Part shown: positions 52,588 to 62,083 of the stretch, one piece after another
Layout: each line of letters begins with the position of its first letter
Numbering within the stretch: position 1 is the stretch's first letter
From: Sorangium cellulosum So0157-2
GTDB taxonomy: Bacteria; Myxococcota_A; Polyangia; Polyangiales; Polyangiaceae
Assembly (NCBI RefSeq): GCF_000418325.1
Contig: NC_021658.1
Location: forward strand, 10,678,001-10,742,000
DNA: 64,000 nt
Direction: 5' to 3'
Notes under the pieces: generated by a model
Database searches by the model: none
What the model was told of the DNA's origin: nothing
The model's input: the letters and a program-made list of their open reading frames with translations, nothing else
Translations under genes and position numbers: made by a program

Positions 52588-54114
52588 GTGATCTCGAGCA
52601 GCGTCCCCGATCTCCGGCTCCGCACCCGCAACGCGATGCCCGTCCGCGAGGACGGCGATTACGTGCTTTACTGGATGATCGCGAGTCGCCGGACCCGGTA
52701 CAATTTCGGTCTGGAGCGCGCGGTCGCCTGGTCGCTCGCGCTCGATCGGCCGCTCGTGGTGCTGGAGGCGCTCCGCTGCGGCTACCGCTGGGCGAGCGAC
52801 AGGCACCATCGCTTCGTGATCGACGGCATGGCCGACAACGCGCGCCGCCTCGCGGCGGCGGGCGTCCTCGCGCACCCGTACGTCGAGCCCGCCGCGGGGG
52901 CCGGCAAAGGCCTGCTCGGCGCGCTCGCGGCGCGGGCGTGCGTGGTCGTGACGGACGACTACCCGTGCTTCTTCCTCCCCCGGATGGTCGCCTCGGCCGC
53001 GCGGCAGGTGCCCGTCCGCCTGGAGCAGGTGGACTCGAACGGACTCCTGCCGATCCGCGCGGCCGATCGGGTGTTCACGACCGCGCGCTCGTTCCGCATC
53101 TTCTGGCAGCGGGTCATCGGCGAGCACCTCGGCGCGCAGCCGGCGGTCGATCCGCTGAAGAAGGCGAGGCTCCGGCCGGCGGCGCCGCTCCCCCGCGCGA
53201 TCGCGCGGCGGTGGCCGGCGGCCTCTCCGGCGCTGCTCGAGGGCGACCCTGCCGCGCTCGCCGCGCTCCCCATCGATCACACCGTCGCGCCGGTGCCGCG
53301 CCGGGGCGGCCCGGGGGCGGCCGGCGAGGAGCTCGCGCGCTTCGTCGCGGAGCGGCTCCCGCGCTACCTGGAGGGGCGCGATCACCCCGACGCCGGCGCG
53401 GCGAGCGGCCTGTCGCCGTACCTGCACTTCGGCCACCTCGCGGCGCACGAGGCCTTCGCCGCCGTCGCCCGGCGCGAGGGCTTCCGCGCCGAGCGGCTCG
53501 GCCGCCCCGGAGGCGGCGTCGTCAGGCCGAGCGGCAGCCGCGAGGGGTTCTGGGGGATGAGCGCCTCGGCCGAGGCGTTCCTCGAGCAGCTCGTCACGTG
53601 GCGGGAGCTCGGGTTCAACGCCTTCGCGCTCGGGGCGAGCGAGGGAGACGGGCCGCGCCTCTCGTGGAAGCGCGATCCGACCGATTACGAGTCTCTCCCG
53701 GACTGGGCGCTCGCGACGCTGGCGAAGCACGAGCGCGACCGGCGCCCCCGCCTCTACCCGCTCGAGGCGCTCGCGGTCGGGGCGACAGCCGATCGCATCT
53801 GGAACGCCTCGCAGGTCGAGCTCCTCCGCGAGGGTCGAATCCACAATTACCTGCGCATGCTCTGGGGCAAGAAGATCCTGGAGTGGTCACGGACGCCGCG
53901 CGAGGCGCTCGAGGTGATGATCGAGCTCAACGACCGGTATGCGCTCGACGGCCGCGACCCGAACTCCACGTCGGGCATCTTCTGGGTGCTCGGCCGCTAC
54001 GATCGGGCCTGGGGTCCGGAGCGGGAGATCTTCGGCACGATCCGTTACATGTCGTCCGAGAGCGCCGCCCGGAAGCTGCACCTCAAGGAGTACCTGGCGC
54101 GCTATGCGCGGTAG
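52588..54114 (+). CDS. phrB: Class II CPD photolyase
   Basis: 508 residues from GTG 52588, chosen for AGGAG six bases upstream. Class II photolyase features run throughout: YVLYWMIASRRTRYNFGLERA near the N-terminus, VVVTDDYPCFFLPRM, DSNGLLPIR, the FAD-binding region SGLSPYLHFG, EQLVTWRELGFNA, and the C-terminal block AVGATADRIWNASQVELLREGRIHNYLRMLWGKKILEW with DPNSTSGIFWVLGRYDRAWGPER. It repairs UV-induced cyclobutane pyrimidine dimers in DNA with light. The gene is divergent from the ferritin-like pair, 172 bp apart, and stands alone. Nothing is missing. Confidence 0.93.
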   Translation: MISSSVPDLRLRTRNAMPVREDGDYVLYWMIASRRTRYNFGLERAVAWSLALDRPLVVLEALRCGYRWASDRHHRFVIDGMADNARRLAAAGVLAHPYVEPAAGAGKGLLGALAARACVVVTDDYPCFFLPRMVASAARQVPVRLEQVDSNGLLPIRAADRVFTTARSFRIFWQRVIGEHLGAQPAVDPLKKARLRPAAPLPRAIARRWPAASPALLEGDPAALAALPIDHTVAPVPRRGGPGAAGEELARFVAERLPRYLEGRDHPDAGAASGLSPYLHFGHLAAHEAFAAVARREGFRAERLGRPGGGVVRPSGSREGFWGMSASAEAFLEQLVTWRELGFNAFALGASEGDGPRLSWKRDPTDYESLPDWALATLAKHERDRRPRLYPLEALAVGATADRIWNASQVELLREGRIHNYLRMLWGKKILEWSRTPREALEVMIELNDRYALDGRDPNSTSGIFWVLGRYDRAWGPEREIFGTIRYMSSESAARKLHLKEYLARYAR

Positions 54115-54350
54115 CGCGCGCGGCCACGCCGTCGCGCGCGGCCGGCGGCTCGCCGCCTGGGGCGCCTCCGGGCGCTGGACGCCTCGGGGGCGCGGGCGGA
54201 GGACCGGGCGAGGCGGCGCGGCGTCCCGCGGGCGCGGATCGCGGCCGGCGGCGCGCGCGGGAGCGGCCGCGCTGGACGCCGGCGGCGGGGGCGCGGGCGG
54301 GGGTGCACGCGGGGTTCGACGCGGCCGCCGAGGTGAGCTATCGAGCGGGC

Positions 54351-55025
54351 GTGGAACTCCTCCGTGAATTTTTCAGCAGGCTGAGGGAGCTCGAGTCGCT
54401 CCTCGAGTGGGGCGGCTACCCCGTCCTGATGATCATCATCTTTGCCGAGACGGGGCTGCTCATCGGGTTCTTCCTTCCGGGGGACTCGCTGCTCGTCACG
54501 GCCGGGGTGCTCGTCAATGCGGGGCTCATCAACCCTCTCAATCTGACGAACTTCCAGAACCTGCTCCTGATGAACGTCACGCTGATGACCATGGCGATCG
54601 TCGGCGACGCGGTGGGCTTCTCGATCGGGCGGCGCGCCGGGCCGAAGATCTTCACGCGCGAGCAGTCGCTCCTGTTCCGCAAAGATCACCTGATCGCGAC
54701 GCAGAAGTTCTACGAGAAGCACGGCGGCAAGACGATCATCCTCGCGCGCTTCATGCCGTTCGCCCGGACGTTCGCCCCGGTGGTGGCGGGCGTGGGGCAG
54801 ATGGCGTACCGGCGCTTCGCGATGTTCAATGTGGTGGGCGGCGTGCTCTGGGTCTTCTCGATGACCTTCCTCGGGTACTTCCTGGGCAAGGTCTTCGACG
54901 CGAAGCAGATCGAGCGGGTCGTCTACCTGATCATCTTCGTCTCGGTGGCGCCGGTCATCTTCGGGGCCATCAAGCACCGGCTCCAGCAGAAGAAGGCTGC
55001 CGAGCGGCTCGGGACCGAGCCGTAG
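54351..55025 (+). CDS. DedA-family membrane protein
   Basis: About 224 residues from GTG 54351 (a GTG at 54333 is an alternative; the long open frame upstream is an artefact). Signature elements are the acidic GLLIGFFLPGDSLLVTAG loop, GDAVGFSIGRRAG and the arginine motif RFMPFARTFAPVVAGVGQM, with about five hydrophobic helices. DedA proteins in the inner membrane act as lipid flippases/scramblases, including undecaprenyl-phosphate recycling, and affect drug and pH tolerance. The gene follows the photolyase by 236 bp and precedes a kinase gene by 105 bp; no functional link is evident. Confidence 0.9.
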   Translation: MELLREFFSRLRELESLLEWGGYPVLMIIIFAETGLLIGFFLPGDSLLVTAGVLVNAGLINPLNLTNFQNLLLMNVTLMTMAIVGDAVGFSIGRRAGPKIFTREQSLLFRKDHLIATQKFYEKHGGKTIILARFMPFARTFAPVVAGVGQMAYRRFAMFNVVGGVLWVFSMTFLGYFLGKVFDAKQIERVVYLIIFVSVAPVIFGAIKHRLQQKKAAERLGTEP

Positions 55026-55130
55026 CCTGCGCCATCCTGCGCGCTCGGCCGGCGATGCGGCCGGTCGTGCTCCGAAGGCCGCCCGCCTCTTGTACTCCGC
55101 ACCACCGCGCGGCTACGCTCTCCACCCGCC

Positions 55131-56738
55131 ATGCCGCAGCAGCCCGCCGTCCCCTCCGGCGTCCCCGTGCCCGGCGACGTCCTCGCGGGCAAGTACCGCA
55201 TCGAGCGCGTCCTCGGCGCGGGCGGCATGGGCGTGGTCCTCGCGGCCTGGCACCTCGTCCTGGAGCGCCGCGTCGCCGTCAAGTTCCTCCTCCCCGAGGC
55301 CGCGGCGCTCCCCGACGCCGGCGCCCGCTTCCTCCGCGAGGCCCGCGCCGCCGCCGCCCTCGACGGACAGCACATCGCGCGCGTCCTCGACGTGGGCACG
55401 CTCGACACGGGCGCGGCCTACATGGTGCTGGAGTACCTGACCGGCGACGATCTCGGCCACGTGCTCCAGACCCGCGGCCCCCTCCCGCTCGCCGAGGCGG
55501 CCGACTACCTCCTTCAGGCCTGCGAGGCCATCGCCGAGGCCCACGCGCGCGGCATCATCCACCGCGACCTCAAGCCGAAGAACCTCTTCCTCACCCGCCG
55601 CCCCGACGGGACTCCCCTCCTCAAGGTCCTCGACTTCGGTCTATCGAAGTTCATCGCCACCGGCGATTCCGTCAAGGAGGCGAGCCTGACCGCGACCGGC
55701 CTCATCATGGGCTCCATCCATTACATGTCGCCCGAGCAGATCCGCAGCCTGAAGTTCGCGGATGTGCGCACGGACATCTGGGCCCTCGGCGTGATCCTGT
55801 ATCGCATGCTCACGGGGCGGCACCCGTTCGAGGGCGACAGCGTCACCGCGGTCACGGCGGCCATCATGATGGACGCGCCCGTCTCCGTCACGACGCTGCG
55901 GCCGGACGTGCCCCCGGCCGTCGCGGCGCTCGTGAGCCGGTGCCTCGTGAAGGACCCGAACGTCCGCGTCCAGAGCGTGACCGAGATCGCCCGCGTGCTC
56001 GCGCCTTTCGGGACGCACCGCGCGAGGCTCGCGTTCGAGAGCATCGACCGGCTCCTGCCGGAGCCCGCGCCCCGCGCCGGCTCGTCGCCGGCCGAGGCCG
56101 CGCCCACCGTGGCGGCCGGCGCGTTCACCGCATCGTCGCCCTCGTGGGTCGGAGCGCCCGAGTCCGCGACGACGGCCCCCATGCCGGCGCCTCCTCCGGG
56201 CACGCCGTCGTCGCCCGGCAGCGAGGCGGCGGGGACGGCGCACGCGACGCTCCCCCACGCCTCCTGGGGCAACACCACGCGGACGCGCACGCCGCGGAGC
56301 CGCATGGCGCTGCTCGCTGGCGCCGCCGGCGCGTGCCTGCTGGCCGGGTTCGTCCTTGCGTGGCGGCTGACGGCCAACGGGCCGGCGGGCGACGGCGCGC
56401 CCGTGACCTCGATCGCAGCGCCTGAGCCTCCTCCGGCGTCCCTCGTCGCCGCCGGCGCGGCGACGGCCGCGCCCGGCGCGCCCACCGTGGCGCCCGGCGC
56501 GGCGACGGCCGCGCCCTCCGCGGATCCCACGGAAACGGCGGCCCCTGGGCCTGCGGTCAGCTCGGAGCGCCCCGAGAGCGCCTCTGCCGGCCCCACGGCG
56601 AGGCCAGCAGCGTCTCCGCCAGCGCCCGCCCCCAAGCCGAGCGCGAGCGCCGGGACCGCATCACCACGTAAGCCGACACCGCGACCGACGGCGGCCCCGC
56701 CGAAGAAGCCCATGGATCCAGGAACGATATGGAACTGA
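55131..56738 (+). CDS. Membrane-anchored Ser/Thr protein kinase
   Basis: 535 residues. A complete Hanks kinase: glycine loop GAGGMGVVLAA, Lys51 in VAVK, HRDLKPKN starting at residue 144, DFG at 168-170, SPEQIRSLKFADVRTDIWALGVILY. A Pro/Ala/Ser-rich region (about 305-385), one membrane helix (MALLAGAAGACLLAGFVLAW, about 391-410) and an outer Ala/Pro/Thr-rich tail with repeats of APGA follow. All catalytic residues are present, in contrast to the pseudokinase at 7466. The next gene starts 10 bp before its stop, so it is tightly coupled with a PEGA-like TPR protein, the third such pair in the window. Signal and target are unknown. Confidence 0.92.
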   Translation: MPQQPAVPSGVPVPGDVLAGKYRIERVLGAGGMGVVLAAWHLVLERRVAVKFLLPEAAALPDAGARFLREARAAAALDGQHIARVLDVGTLDTGAAYMVLEYLTGDDLGHVLQTRGPLPLAEAADYLLQACEAIAEAHARGIIHRDLKPKNLFLTRRPDGTPLLKVLDFGLSKFIATGDSVKEASLTATGLIMGSIHYMSPEQIRSLKFADVRTDIWALGVILYRMLTGRHPFEGDSVTAVTAAIMMDAPVSVTTLRPDVPPAVAALVSRCLVKDPNVRVQSVTEIARVLAPFGTHRARLAFESIDRLLPEPAPRAGSSPAEAAPTVAAGAFTASSPSWVGAPESATTAPMPAPPPGTPSSPGSEAAGTAHATLPHASWGNTTRTRTPRSRMALLAGAAGACLLAGFVLAWRLTANGPAGDGAPVTSIAAPEPPPASLVAAGAATAAPGAPTVAPGAATAAPSADPTETAAPGPAVSSERPESASAGPTARPAASPPAPAPKPSASAGTASPRKPTPRPTAAPPKKPMDPGTIWN

Positions 56739-57739
56739 CGAAGCATGCAAGGGCTCGCGCGGCGGCGCGTGGCCTCCTGTCGTTCGCCCTCGTCTGCGCG
56801 ATGAGCCGAGCGGCAGCCGCGCAGCCCACGAGCTCCAGAGCGGCCGACGCGCAGGCGCTCTTCGAGCAGGGCCGCGCGGCCCTGGAGGCGCGGGACTGCG
56901 TCCGTGCGATTCCGCTCTTCCGCAAGAGCCAGGAGCTGTATCCGGCTCGCGGCACCCTGTTCAACCTCGCGCAGTGCGAGGCCGAGCTCGGGCGGTTCGC
57001 CAGCGCAACGCAGCACTACAAGGAGCTCCTCACGCAGCTGACGCCCGGCGACCCCCGCCTCCCGATCACGCAGCAGCGCATCGCGGATCTCGAGCCGCGC
57101 CTGCCCAAGCTGGTCGTGCAGGTCGCGGGCGGCGCGCCGGCGCCCTCGGAGGTGCTCCTCGACCAGGCCGCGATGCCGCAGGCCAGCCTCGGCAGCGAGC
57201 TCCCGGTCGATCCCGGCGACCACGTGCTCGTCGCGAGGTGGGCGGACGGCCGGCAGGCCGAGGCGCGCGTGTCGGTCGACGAGGGCGCGCGCAAGGACGT
57301 GCGCCTCGAGCCGCCGCCGGTCGCCGCCGCCCCGCCGCCCGCGGTCCGCGTGTCCGACGCGCCGCGGGCCCCCTCGCCTCCCCCGGACGCCCCGCCGCCC
57401 GCCTCCAGCGCGCGGCGGACGCTCGCCTTCGTGGTCGGCGGCGTCGGCGTCGCGGCCCTGGGCGGCAGCCTCATCACGGGCGGGCTGGCGATCGGCGCGA
57501 AGGGAGATCTCGAGAAGGAGTGCCCGGATCCTTCGCAGTGCAGCGACGAGGGCATGTCGCTGAGCTCCCGAGGCCAGACGCTCACCACCACGAGCACCGT
57601 GCTCGGCGCCATCGGCCTCGCCGGGCTCGGCGCCGGCCTGGTGCTCTTCTTGACGACGCCGGAGCAGGGCACCTCGGTCGCCCTCACGCCCGCGATCTTG
57701 CCGGGCGGCGGCGGCGCGCTGCTGCACAGCCGCTTCTAG
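56729..57739 (+). CDS. TPR/PEGA-like exported protein coupled to kinase
   Basis: 336 residues from ATG 56729, overlapping the kinase end by 10 bp. A signal peptide (LLSFALVCAMSRAAAA) is followed by TPR-like helices (ADAQALFEQGRAALEARDCVRAIPLFRKSQELYP, GTLFNLAQCEAELGRFASATQHY). A PEGA-like beta domain follows (about 125-195, VLLDQAAMPQASLGSELPVDPGDHVLVARW), then a Pro-rich linker and two hydrophobic segments (LAFVVGGVGVAALGGSLITGG and VLGAIGLAGLGAGLVLFL). The layout is the same as in the proteins at 796 and 6465, so these are paralogous kinase partners. A periplasmic or outer-membrane sensor feeding the kinase is a fair guess, not shown. Confidence 0.8.
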   Translation: MELTKHARARAAARGLLSFALVCAMSRAAAAQPTSSRAADAQALFEQGRAALEARDCVRAIPLFRKSQELYPARGTLFNLAQCEAELGRFASATQHYKELLTQLTPGDPRLPITQQRIADLEPRLPKLVVQVAGGAPAPSEVLLDQAAMPQASLGSELPVDPGDHVLVARWADGRQAEARVSVDEGARKDVRLEPPPVAAAPPPAVRVSDAPRAPSPPPDAPPPASSARRTLAFVVGGVGVAALGGSLITGGLAIGAKGDLEKECPDPSQCSDEGMSLSSRGQTLTTTSTVLGAIGLAGLGAGLVLFLTTPEQGTSVALTPAILPGGGGALLHSRF

Positions 57740-57990
57740 CGGGGCTCCGGCCGCGCCGGCCACGGCCCCCCGGAGCGAGGGCCGCCGAGGGCGGTCATCG
57801 AGATCCCGGTCAGGGGCCAGCGGCCGGAACGCGCAAACTTCAACAAATTCGTCCACTTGTCATCAGCTGCAAAAAAGATCGCCCCGCGTGTCGATCTTGC
57901 CCCCTCCGGTTCGTCGCGTCGGTAGAGCCAGGGACGCACCCCTGCTGGAGCCCGGAAGCCCGGCTCCCCACGGAAGCAAGGAGAACGACC

Positions 57991-58416
57991 ATGCGATTCA
58001 TGATCCTGATCAAGGCCACCAAGGACAGCGAAGCGGGCGTCATGCCGAGCGAGCAGCTCCTCACCGAGATGGGGAAGTTCAACGAGGAGCTGGTGAAAGC
58101 AGGCGTGATGGTCGCGGGCGACGGGCTCCACCCGAGCGCGAAGGGCGCGCGCGTCAGGTTCTCGGGCGACAAGCGGACCGTGCTCGACGGGCCCTTCGCC
58201 GAGACCAAGGAGCTTATCGCGGGCTACTGGATCTGGGAGGTGAAGTCGAAGGAAGAGGCCATCGAGTGGGTGAAGCGCTGTCCCAACCCCATGTACGAGG
58301 ACTCCGAGGTCGAGATCCGGCAGGTGTTCACGGCGGAGGACTTCGGCCCCGCGCTCACGCCCGAGCTCCGGGAGCAGGAAGAGCGCCTGCGGGCGCAGGT
58401 CGAGGCGAAGAAGTAG
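57991..58416 (+). CDS. YCII-related DGPF-domain protein
   Basis: 141 residues from ATG 57991, with AAGGAGA ten bases upstream. It has the YCII/DGPF pattern: MRFMILIKATKDSEAG at the start, the LDGPFAETKELIAGYWIW block containing the family-naming DGPF motif, EEAIEWVKRCPNP and a VEIRQV strand. These small dimeric ferredoxin-like proteins have no settled activity. Genes of this family are consistently neighbours of ECF42 sigma factors, and one follows here 75 bp downstream on the same strand. That gives confidence to both calls. It may act as sensor partner or regulon member of the sigma factor. Confidence 0.92.
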   Translation: MRFMILIKATKDSEAGVMPSEQLLTEMGKFNEELVKAGVMVAGDGLHPSAKGARVRFSGDKRTVLDGPFAETKELIAGYWIWEVKSKEEAIEWVKRCPNPMYEDSEVEIRQVFTAEDFGPALTPELREQEERLRAQVEAKK

Positions 58417-58491
58417 CCACGGCGCGCCCGGGGGGATCGCGGCGGCCGAGGGGGCTTGCGCCGGCGGAGGAAGCTGCTCTGATCGGCCGCC

Positions 58492-59787
58492 GTGACGGCT
58501 CCCGAGGCGCATCGCGCGATCCACGCGGTCTTCCGGATCGAGTCCGCCAGGCTCATCGCCGGCCTCACGCGGATGGTGCGCGACGTCGGCCTCGCCGAGG
58601 AGCTCGCGCAGGACGCGCTCGTCGCCGCGCTCGAGCGGTGGCCGGAGTCGGGCGTCCCGGACAACCCGGGCGCGTGGCTCATGGCCACCGCGAAGCGCCG
58701 CGCGATCGACGAGCTCCGCCGGAGCAAGCTGCTCGAGAGGAAGCACGAGGAGCTCGGCCACGAGATCGAGGCCCAGCGCGCGATGGCCGCGCCCGATCCG
58801 GATGCCGCGCTCGACGACGACGTGGGCGACGACCTCCTGCGCCTCGTGTTCACCGCCTGCCACCCGGTCCTCTCCACCGAGGCGCAGGTGGCGCTCACGC
58901 TCCGCCTGCTCGGAGGCCTGACGACCGAGGAGATCGCGCGCGCGTTCCTGGTCCCGGAGCCGACCGTCGCCCAGCGCATCGTCCGGGCCAAGCGGGCCCT
59001 CGCCGAGGCGCGCGTCCCCTTCGAGGTCCCCCGCGGGGCCGAGCTCGCGCCCCGGCTGTCCTCGGTGCTCCAGGTCGTCTATCTCATCTTCAACGAGGGC
59101 TACTCGGCGACCGCCGGCGACGACTGGATGCGCCCTGCCCTCTGCGAGGACGCGCTCCGCCTCGGCCGCATCCTGGCCGAGCTCGTCCCGAAGGAGCCGG
59201 AGGTCCACGGCCTGGCCGCGCTCATGGAGATCCAGGCGTCGCGCGCGAGGGCGCGGGTCGGCCCGTCGGGCGAGCCCATCCTGCTCCTGGATCAGAACCG
59301 CGCCCTCTGGGATCACCTCCTGATCCGCCGCGGCCTCGCCGCGCTGGAGCGCGCCGAGCAGCTCGGCGGCGCGCGAGGGCCCTACGCGCTCCAGGCCGCG
59401 ATCGCCGCCTGCCACGCGCGGGCGCGCACCGCGGCGGAGACCGACTGGGCGCGCATCGCGGCGCTCTACGCGGCGCTCGCCCAGGTCACGCCGTCGCCCG
59501 TGGTCGAGCTCAACCGCGCCGTCGCGCTCTCGATGGCGTTCGGCCCGGCCGCGGGCCTCGCCGTGGTCGACGCGCTGACCTCGGAGCGCGCCCTCGAGAG
59601 CTACCACCTCCTGCCGAGCGTGCGCGGCGACCTCCTCGCGAAGCTCGGCCGCCTCGACGAGGCGCGCGTCGAGTTCGAGCGCGCGGCGTCGCTCACGCGC
59701 AACGCGCGCGAGCGCGAGCTGCTGCTCGGGCGCGCCGCCGCGTGCGCGCCCGGCTCGGCGCCGCCGCCGGCCCCCTCGGGCCGGTGA
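58492..59787 (+). CDS. ECF42-type RNA polymerase sigma factor
   Basis: 431 residues from GTG 58492. Sigma region 2 (about residues 10-80: IESARLIAGLTRMVRDVGLAEELAQDALVAALERWP and NPGAWLMATAKRRAIDELRR) and region 4 (about 115-170: LRLVFTACHPVLSTEAQVALTLRLLGGLTTEEIARAFLVPEPTVAQRIVRAKRAL) are clear. A long C-terminal extension follows (YLIFNEGYSATAGDDWMRPALCEDALRLGRIL... and TPSPVVELNRAVALSMAFGPAAGL), which is the DUF6596/TPR-like part typical of ECF42 factors. No anti-sigma gene is near; this group is thought to be controlled through its own C-terminal extension. The DGPF gene upstream is its usual partner. Confidence 0.92.
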   Translation: MTAPEAHRAIHAVFRIESARLIAGLTRMVRDVGLAEELAQDALVAALERWPESGVPDNPGAWLMATAKRRAIDELRRSKLLERKHEELGHEIEAQRAMAAPDPDAALDDDVGDDLLRLVFTACHPVLSTEAQVALTLRLLGGLTTEEIARAFLVPEPTVAQRIVRAKRALAEARVPFEVPRGAELAPRLSSVLQVVYLIFNEGYSATAGDDWMRPALCEDALRLGRILAELVPKEPEVHGLAALMEIQASRARARVGPSGEPILLLDQNRALWDHLLIRRGLAALERAEQLGGARGPYALQAAIAACHARARTAAETDWARIAALYAALAQVTPSPVVELNRAVALSMAFGPAAGLAVVDALTSERALESYHLLPSVRGDLLAKLGRLDEARVEFERAASLTRNARERELLLGRAAACAPGSAPPPAPSGR

Positions 59788-59799
59788 CGGCCGCCGGCG

Positions 59800-60624
59800 T
59801 CACCCGCGATCCACCGCCGCCGCGAACGCCTCGCCGCTCGCCGCCGTCGCCGCGCTGGTCAGCCAGCGCCCGAGCGCCGCCGGGTCCTCGCACGCGAGCA
59901 CCCGGGCCCGCACCGCCTCGGGCACCGCGAGGCCCCGCGCCGAGAGCACCGCGAGGATCGCGCGCGCGTGGGCCTGCGACTGGGCGCGCGCCCGCACCCA
60001 CTCGTCCGTGAACCGCGACGCTTCGCGCTCCTCGAACAGCGCCGCGACCGGCACGGCGCCGAGGCCGTGCTTGTCCAGCTCCGGCAGGAGCGGCACCTCG
60101 GCGCCCGGCCGGTAGGTGATCGACGCCGTCCCCGGCCGCACGACCTCGAGCTCCCGCCGCTCCGCGTGCGCGATCCAGACCCAGGGCCACTCGTGCTCCA
60201 GGTACAGCTTCACCTTCTCCTCGAGGTAGCGCTTCGACTGGGTGCCCCGGATCTCCACGGCCAGCACCGGCGTGCCGCGGTAGGCGTCGTTCCGCGGCGA
60301 TGAGAGATCGCCCACGAGCACCACGTCGGGCGCCCGGAGCGAGGGCCCCGCCGGGTCGCTGAGGTCGCAGTACACGTCGGTCATCACCGTGAACCCCTCG
60401 CGCGCGTGCGTGCGGAACAGGGCGGCGAGCAGGGCCATCACGATGCCATGGATATCCTTGCTCCCCATCTGCTCGATCAGCTCCCCGCGGTGCAGCTCCC
60501 ACGGGCTGCCGTCGTAACAGTCGTCGGGCGTACCCAGCCGGCGGCCGGTCGGCCCGAAGTCCCGCAGCTCGATCGGCCCCGTGTTCCGGGGCGGACGGGT
60601 CGGGATGCCGTTCGTACGTGCCAT
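59800..60624 (-). CDS. Uma2-family (DUF820) putative restriction-endonuclease-fold protein
   Basis: About 274 residues from ATG 60624 (MARTNGIPTRP; two earlier Met exist at 60627 and 60639). The N-terminal 170 residues are a Uma2/DUF820 domain: ELHRGELIEQMGSKDIHGIVMALL, then PDVVLVGDL and VLAVEIRGTQSKRYLEEKVKLYLEHEW, which supply the Asp and Glu-x-(K/Q) of the PD-(D/E)xK nuclease core; here the last position is less typical. The C-terminal 100 residues are helical with a DEWVRARAQSQAHARAILAVLSARG segment as in transposase-linked Rpn-like or Uma2 proteins. The physiological substrate is unknown. It converges with the sigma factor gene 12 bp away. Confidence 0.82.
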   Translation of the reverse strand: MARTNGIPTRPPRNTGPIELRDFGPTGRRLGTPDDCYDGSPWELHRGELIEQMGSKDIHGIVMALLAALFRTHAREGFTVMTDVYCDLSDPAGPSLRAPDVVLVGDLSSPRNDAYRGTPVLAVEIRGTQSKRYLEEKVKLYLEHEWPWVWIAHAERRELEVVRPGTASITYRPGAEVPLLPELDKHGLGAVPVAALFEEREASRFTDEWVRARAQSQAHARAILAVLSARGLAVPEAVRARVLACEDPAALGRWLTSAATAASGEAFAAAVDRG

Positions 60625-60751
60625 CATGCCCGCGAGCATAGCACGCCGGCCCGATCCCCCGCGCCAGCCCCGGCCTGGCCGACCCGGGCCACGCCGGCCC
60701 GGGCCACGCCCGCCCGACCGCCCCGCGGGCCGCCCGGCCCTCGGGGGCGCC

Positions 60752-62083
60752 TCAGGCCGAGAGCTTCTGATCGGCGACGTCGAGCGCCGCGTCGAGCGCT
60801 GCCATCCCCTCCTCGATCTCCGCCTCGCTGATGATGAGCGGCGGCGCCACGAGCAGGTGGCTCACCCACCCCATGAGCGACACCCCGCGCTTCGCCGCCT
60901 CGGCGACCACCGCGTCGATCACCAGGGGCCGCCGAGCCGCCTTGTCCTGCGGCACGTTGAACGGCTCCTTCGTCGCGCGGTCCTTCACGAGCTCCACCGC
61001 CCAGAACAGGCCGATCCCGCGCACATCGCCGATCGAGGGGTGCTTCTCCTTGAGGGCGCGGAGCTTCTCGCCCACGACCTCTCCCATCTTCGTCGCGCGG
61101 TTCAGGAGGTCGAGCCGCCGATACTCGTCGATCGCGGCGACCACCGGGGCCAGCGTGAGGGGGTGGGCCTCGTAGGTGTGGCCGTGGGCGAACATGTTGT
61201 CATCGAAGTAGTCCGCGATCGCGCGCGACGTCGCCACCACCCCGAGCGGCGCGGCCGCGTTCGTCACGCCCTTCGCGGTCGTCAGGATGTCCGGCACCAC
61301 CCCCCAGTGATCGACCGCAAACCACTTTCCGGTCCTTCCCCACCCGCTCATCACCTCGTCCGCGATGAGGAGCACGCCCCGCTTGCGCGCGACCTCGGCG
61401 ATCCGCGGCAGGTACTCGGCCGGCGGGATGAGGACGCCGTTCGTGCCCACGATCGGCTCGACAAGCACCGCCGCCACGTTCTCCTCGTGGTCGATCATGT
61501 AAGCCAGGTAGTCGGCGCACGCGACGCCGCACTCGGGGTAGCTCCGGCCGAGCGGGCAGCGATAGCAGTTCACCTCCGGGCCGAACACCACGCCCGGGAT
61601 CTTGCCGGCCGGCTCGATGAACCAGCGGCGGAAGTCGCCGGTCGCCGCGACCGAGCCCCCCGTCGAGCCGTGGTACGACGTGTAGCGGGCGATGATCTTG
61701 TGCTTGCCCGTGTAGAGCCGCGCCATCTTGAAAGCCGCCTCGTTCGCCTCGGTGCCCGACGTCGCGAAGAAGAACTTGTCGAGCCCCTTCGGCATCACCT
61801 CCAGGAGCTTCTGCGCCGCCCGGACCCGCACCTCGCACGTGTGCGCCGGGCTGATGTAGGCGAGCTGCCTCGCCTGCGCGCAGATCGCCTCGATCACGGC
61901 CTCGTTCTGGTGTCCGAGGTTCGAGCAGATGAGCTGCGAGGACAGGTCCAGATAACGCTTGCCGGACGCATCCCAGAATGCGCAGCCCTCCGCGCGGGTG
62001 ACGTGGATCGGCTTCCAGCCGCGCTGAGCGCGCCAGGTGCCGTACGTGTGCTTCGTGGTCAGCTCAACGATGTCATCGCTCAT
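60752..62083 (-). CDS. Class III (omega) aminotransferase
   Basis: 443 residues. A PLP-dependent class III fold: FFATSGTEANEAAFKMARLYTG, YTSYHGSTGGSVAATGD, LLIADEVMSGWGRTGKWFAVDHWGVVPDILTTAKGVTNAAAPLG with the Lys that binds PLP, and AHGHTYEAHPLTLAP. The YRCPLGRSYPECGVACADYL segment is typical of the beta-alanine/taurine:pyruvate branch. These enzymes move an amino group from beta-alanine, taurine or similar omega-amino acids to pyruvate or 2-oxoglutarate. In this genome it could supply the beta-alanine step missing from the pyrimidine cluster 20 kb away; this is inference. Neighbours do not tell the substrate. Length normal. Confidence 0.88.
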   Translation of the reverse strand: MSDDIVELTTKHTYGTWRAQRGWKPIHVTRAEGCAFWDASGKRYLDLSSQLICSNLGHQNEAVIEAICAQARQLAYISPAHTCEVRVRAAQKLLEVMPKGLDKFFFATSGTEANEAAFKMARLYTGKHKIIARYTSYHGSTGGSVAATGDFRRWFIEPAGKIPGVVFGPEVNCYRCPLGRSYPECGVACADYLAYMIDHEENVAAVLVEPIVGTNGVLIPPAEYLPRIAEVARKRGVLLIADEVMSGWGRTGKWFAVDHWGVVPDILTTAKGVTNAAAPLGVVATSRAIADYFDDNMFAHGHTYEAHPLTLAPVVAAIDEYRRLDLLNRATKMGEVVGEKLRALKEKHPSIGDVRGIGLFWAVELVKDRATKEPFNVPQDKAARRPLVIDAVVAEAAKRGVSLMGWVSHLLVAPPLIISEAEIEEGMAALDAALDVADQKLSA

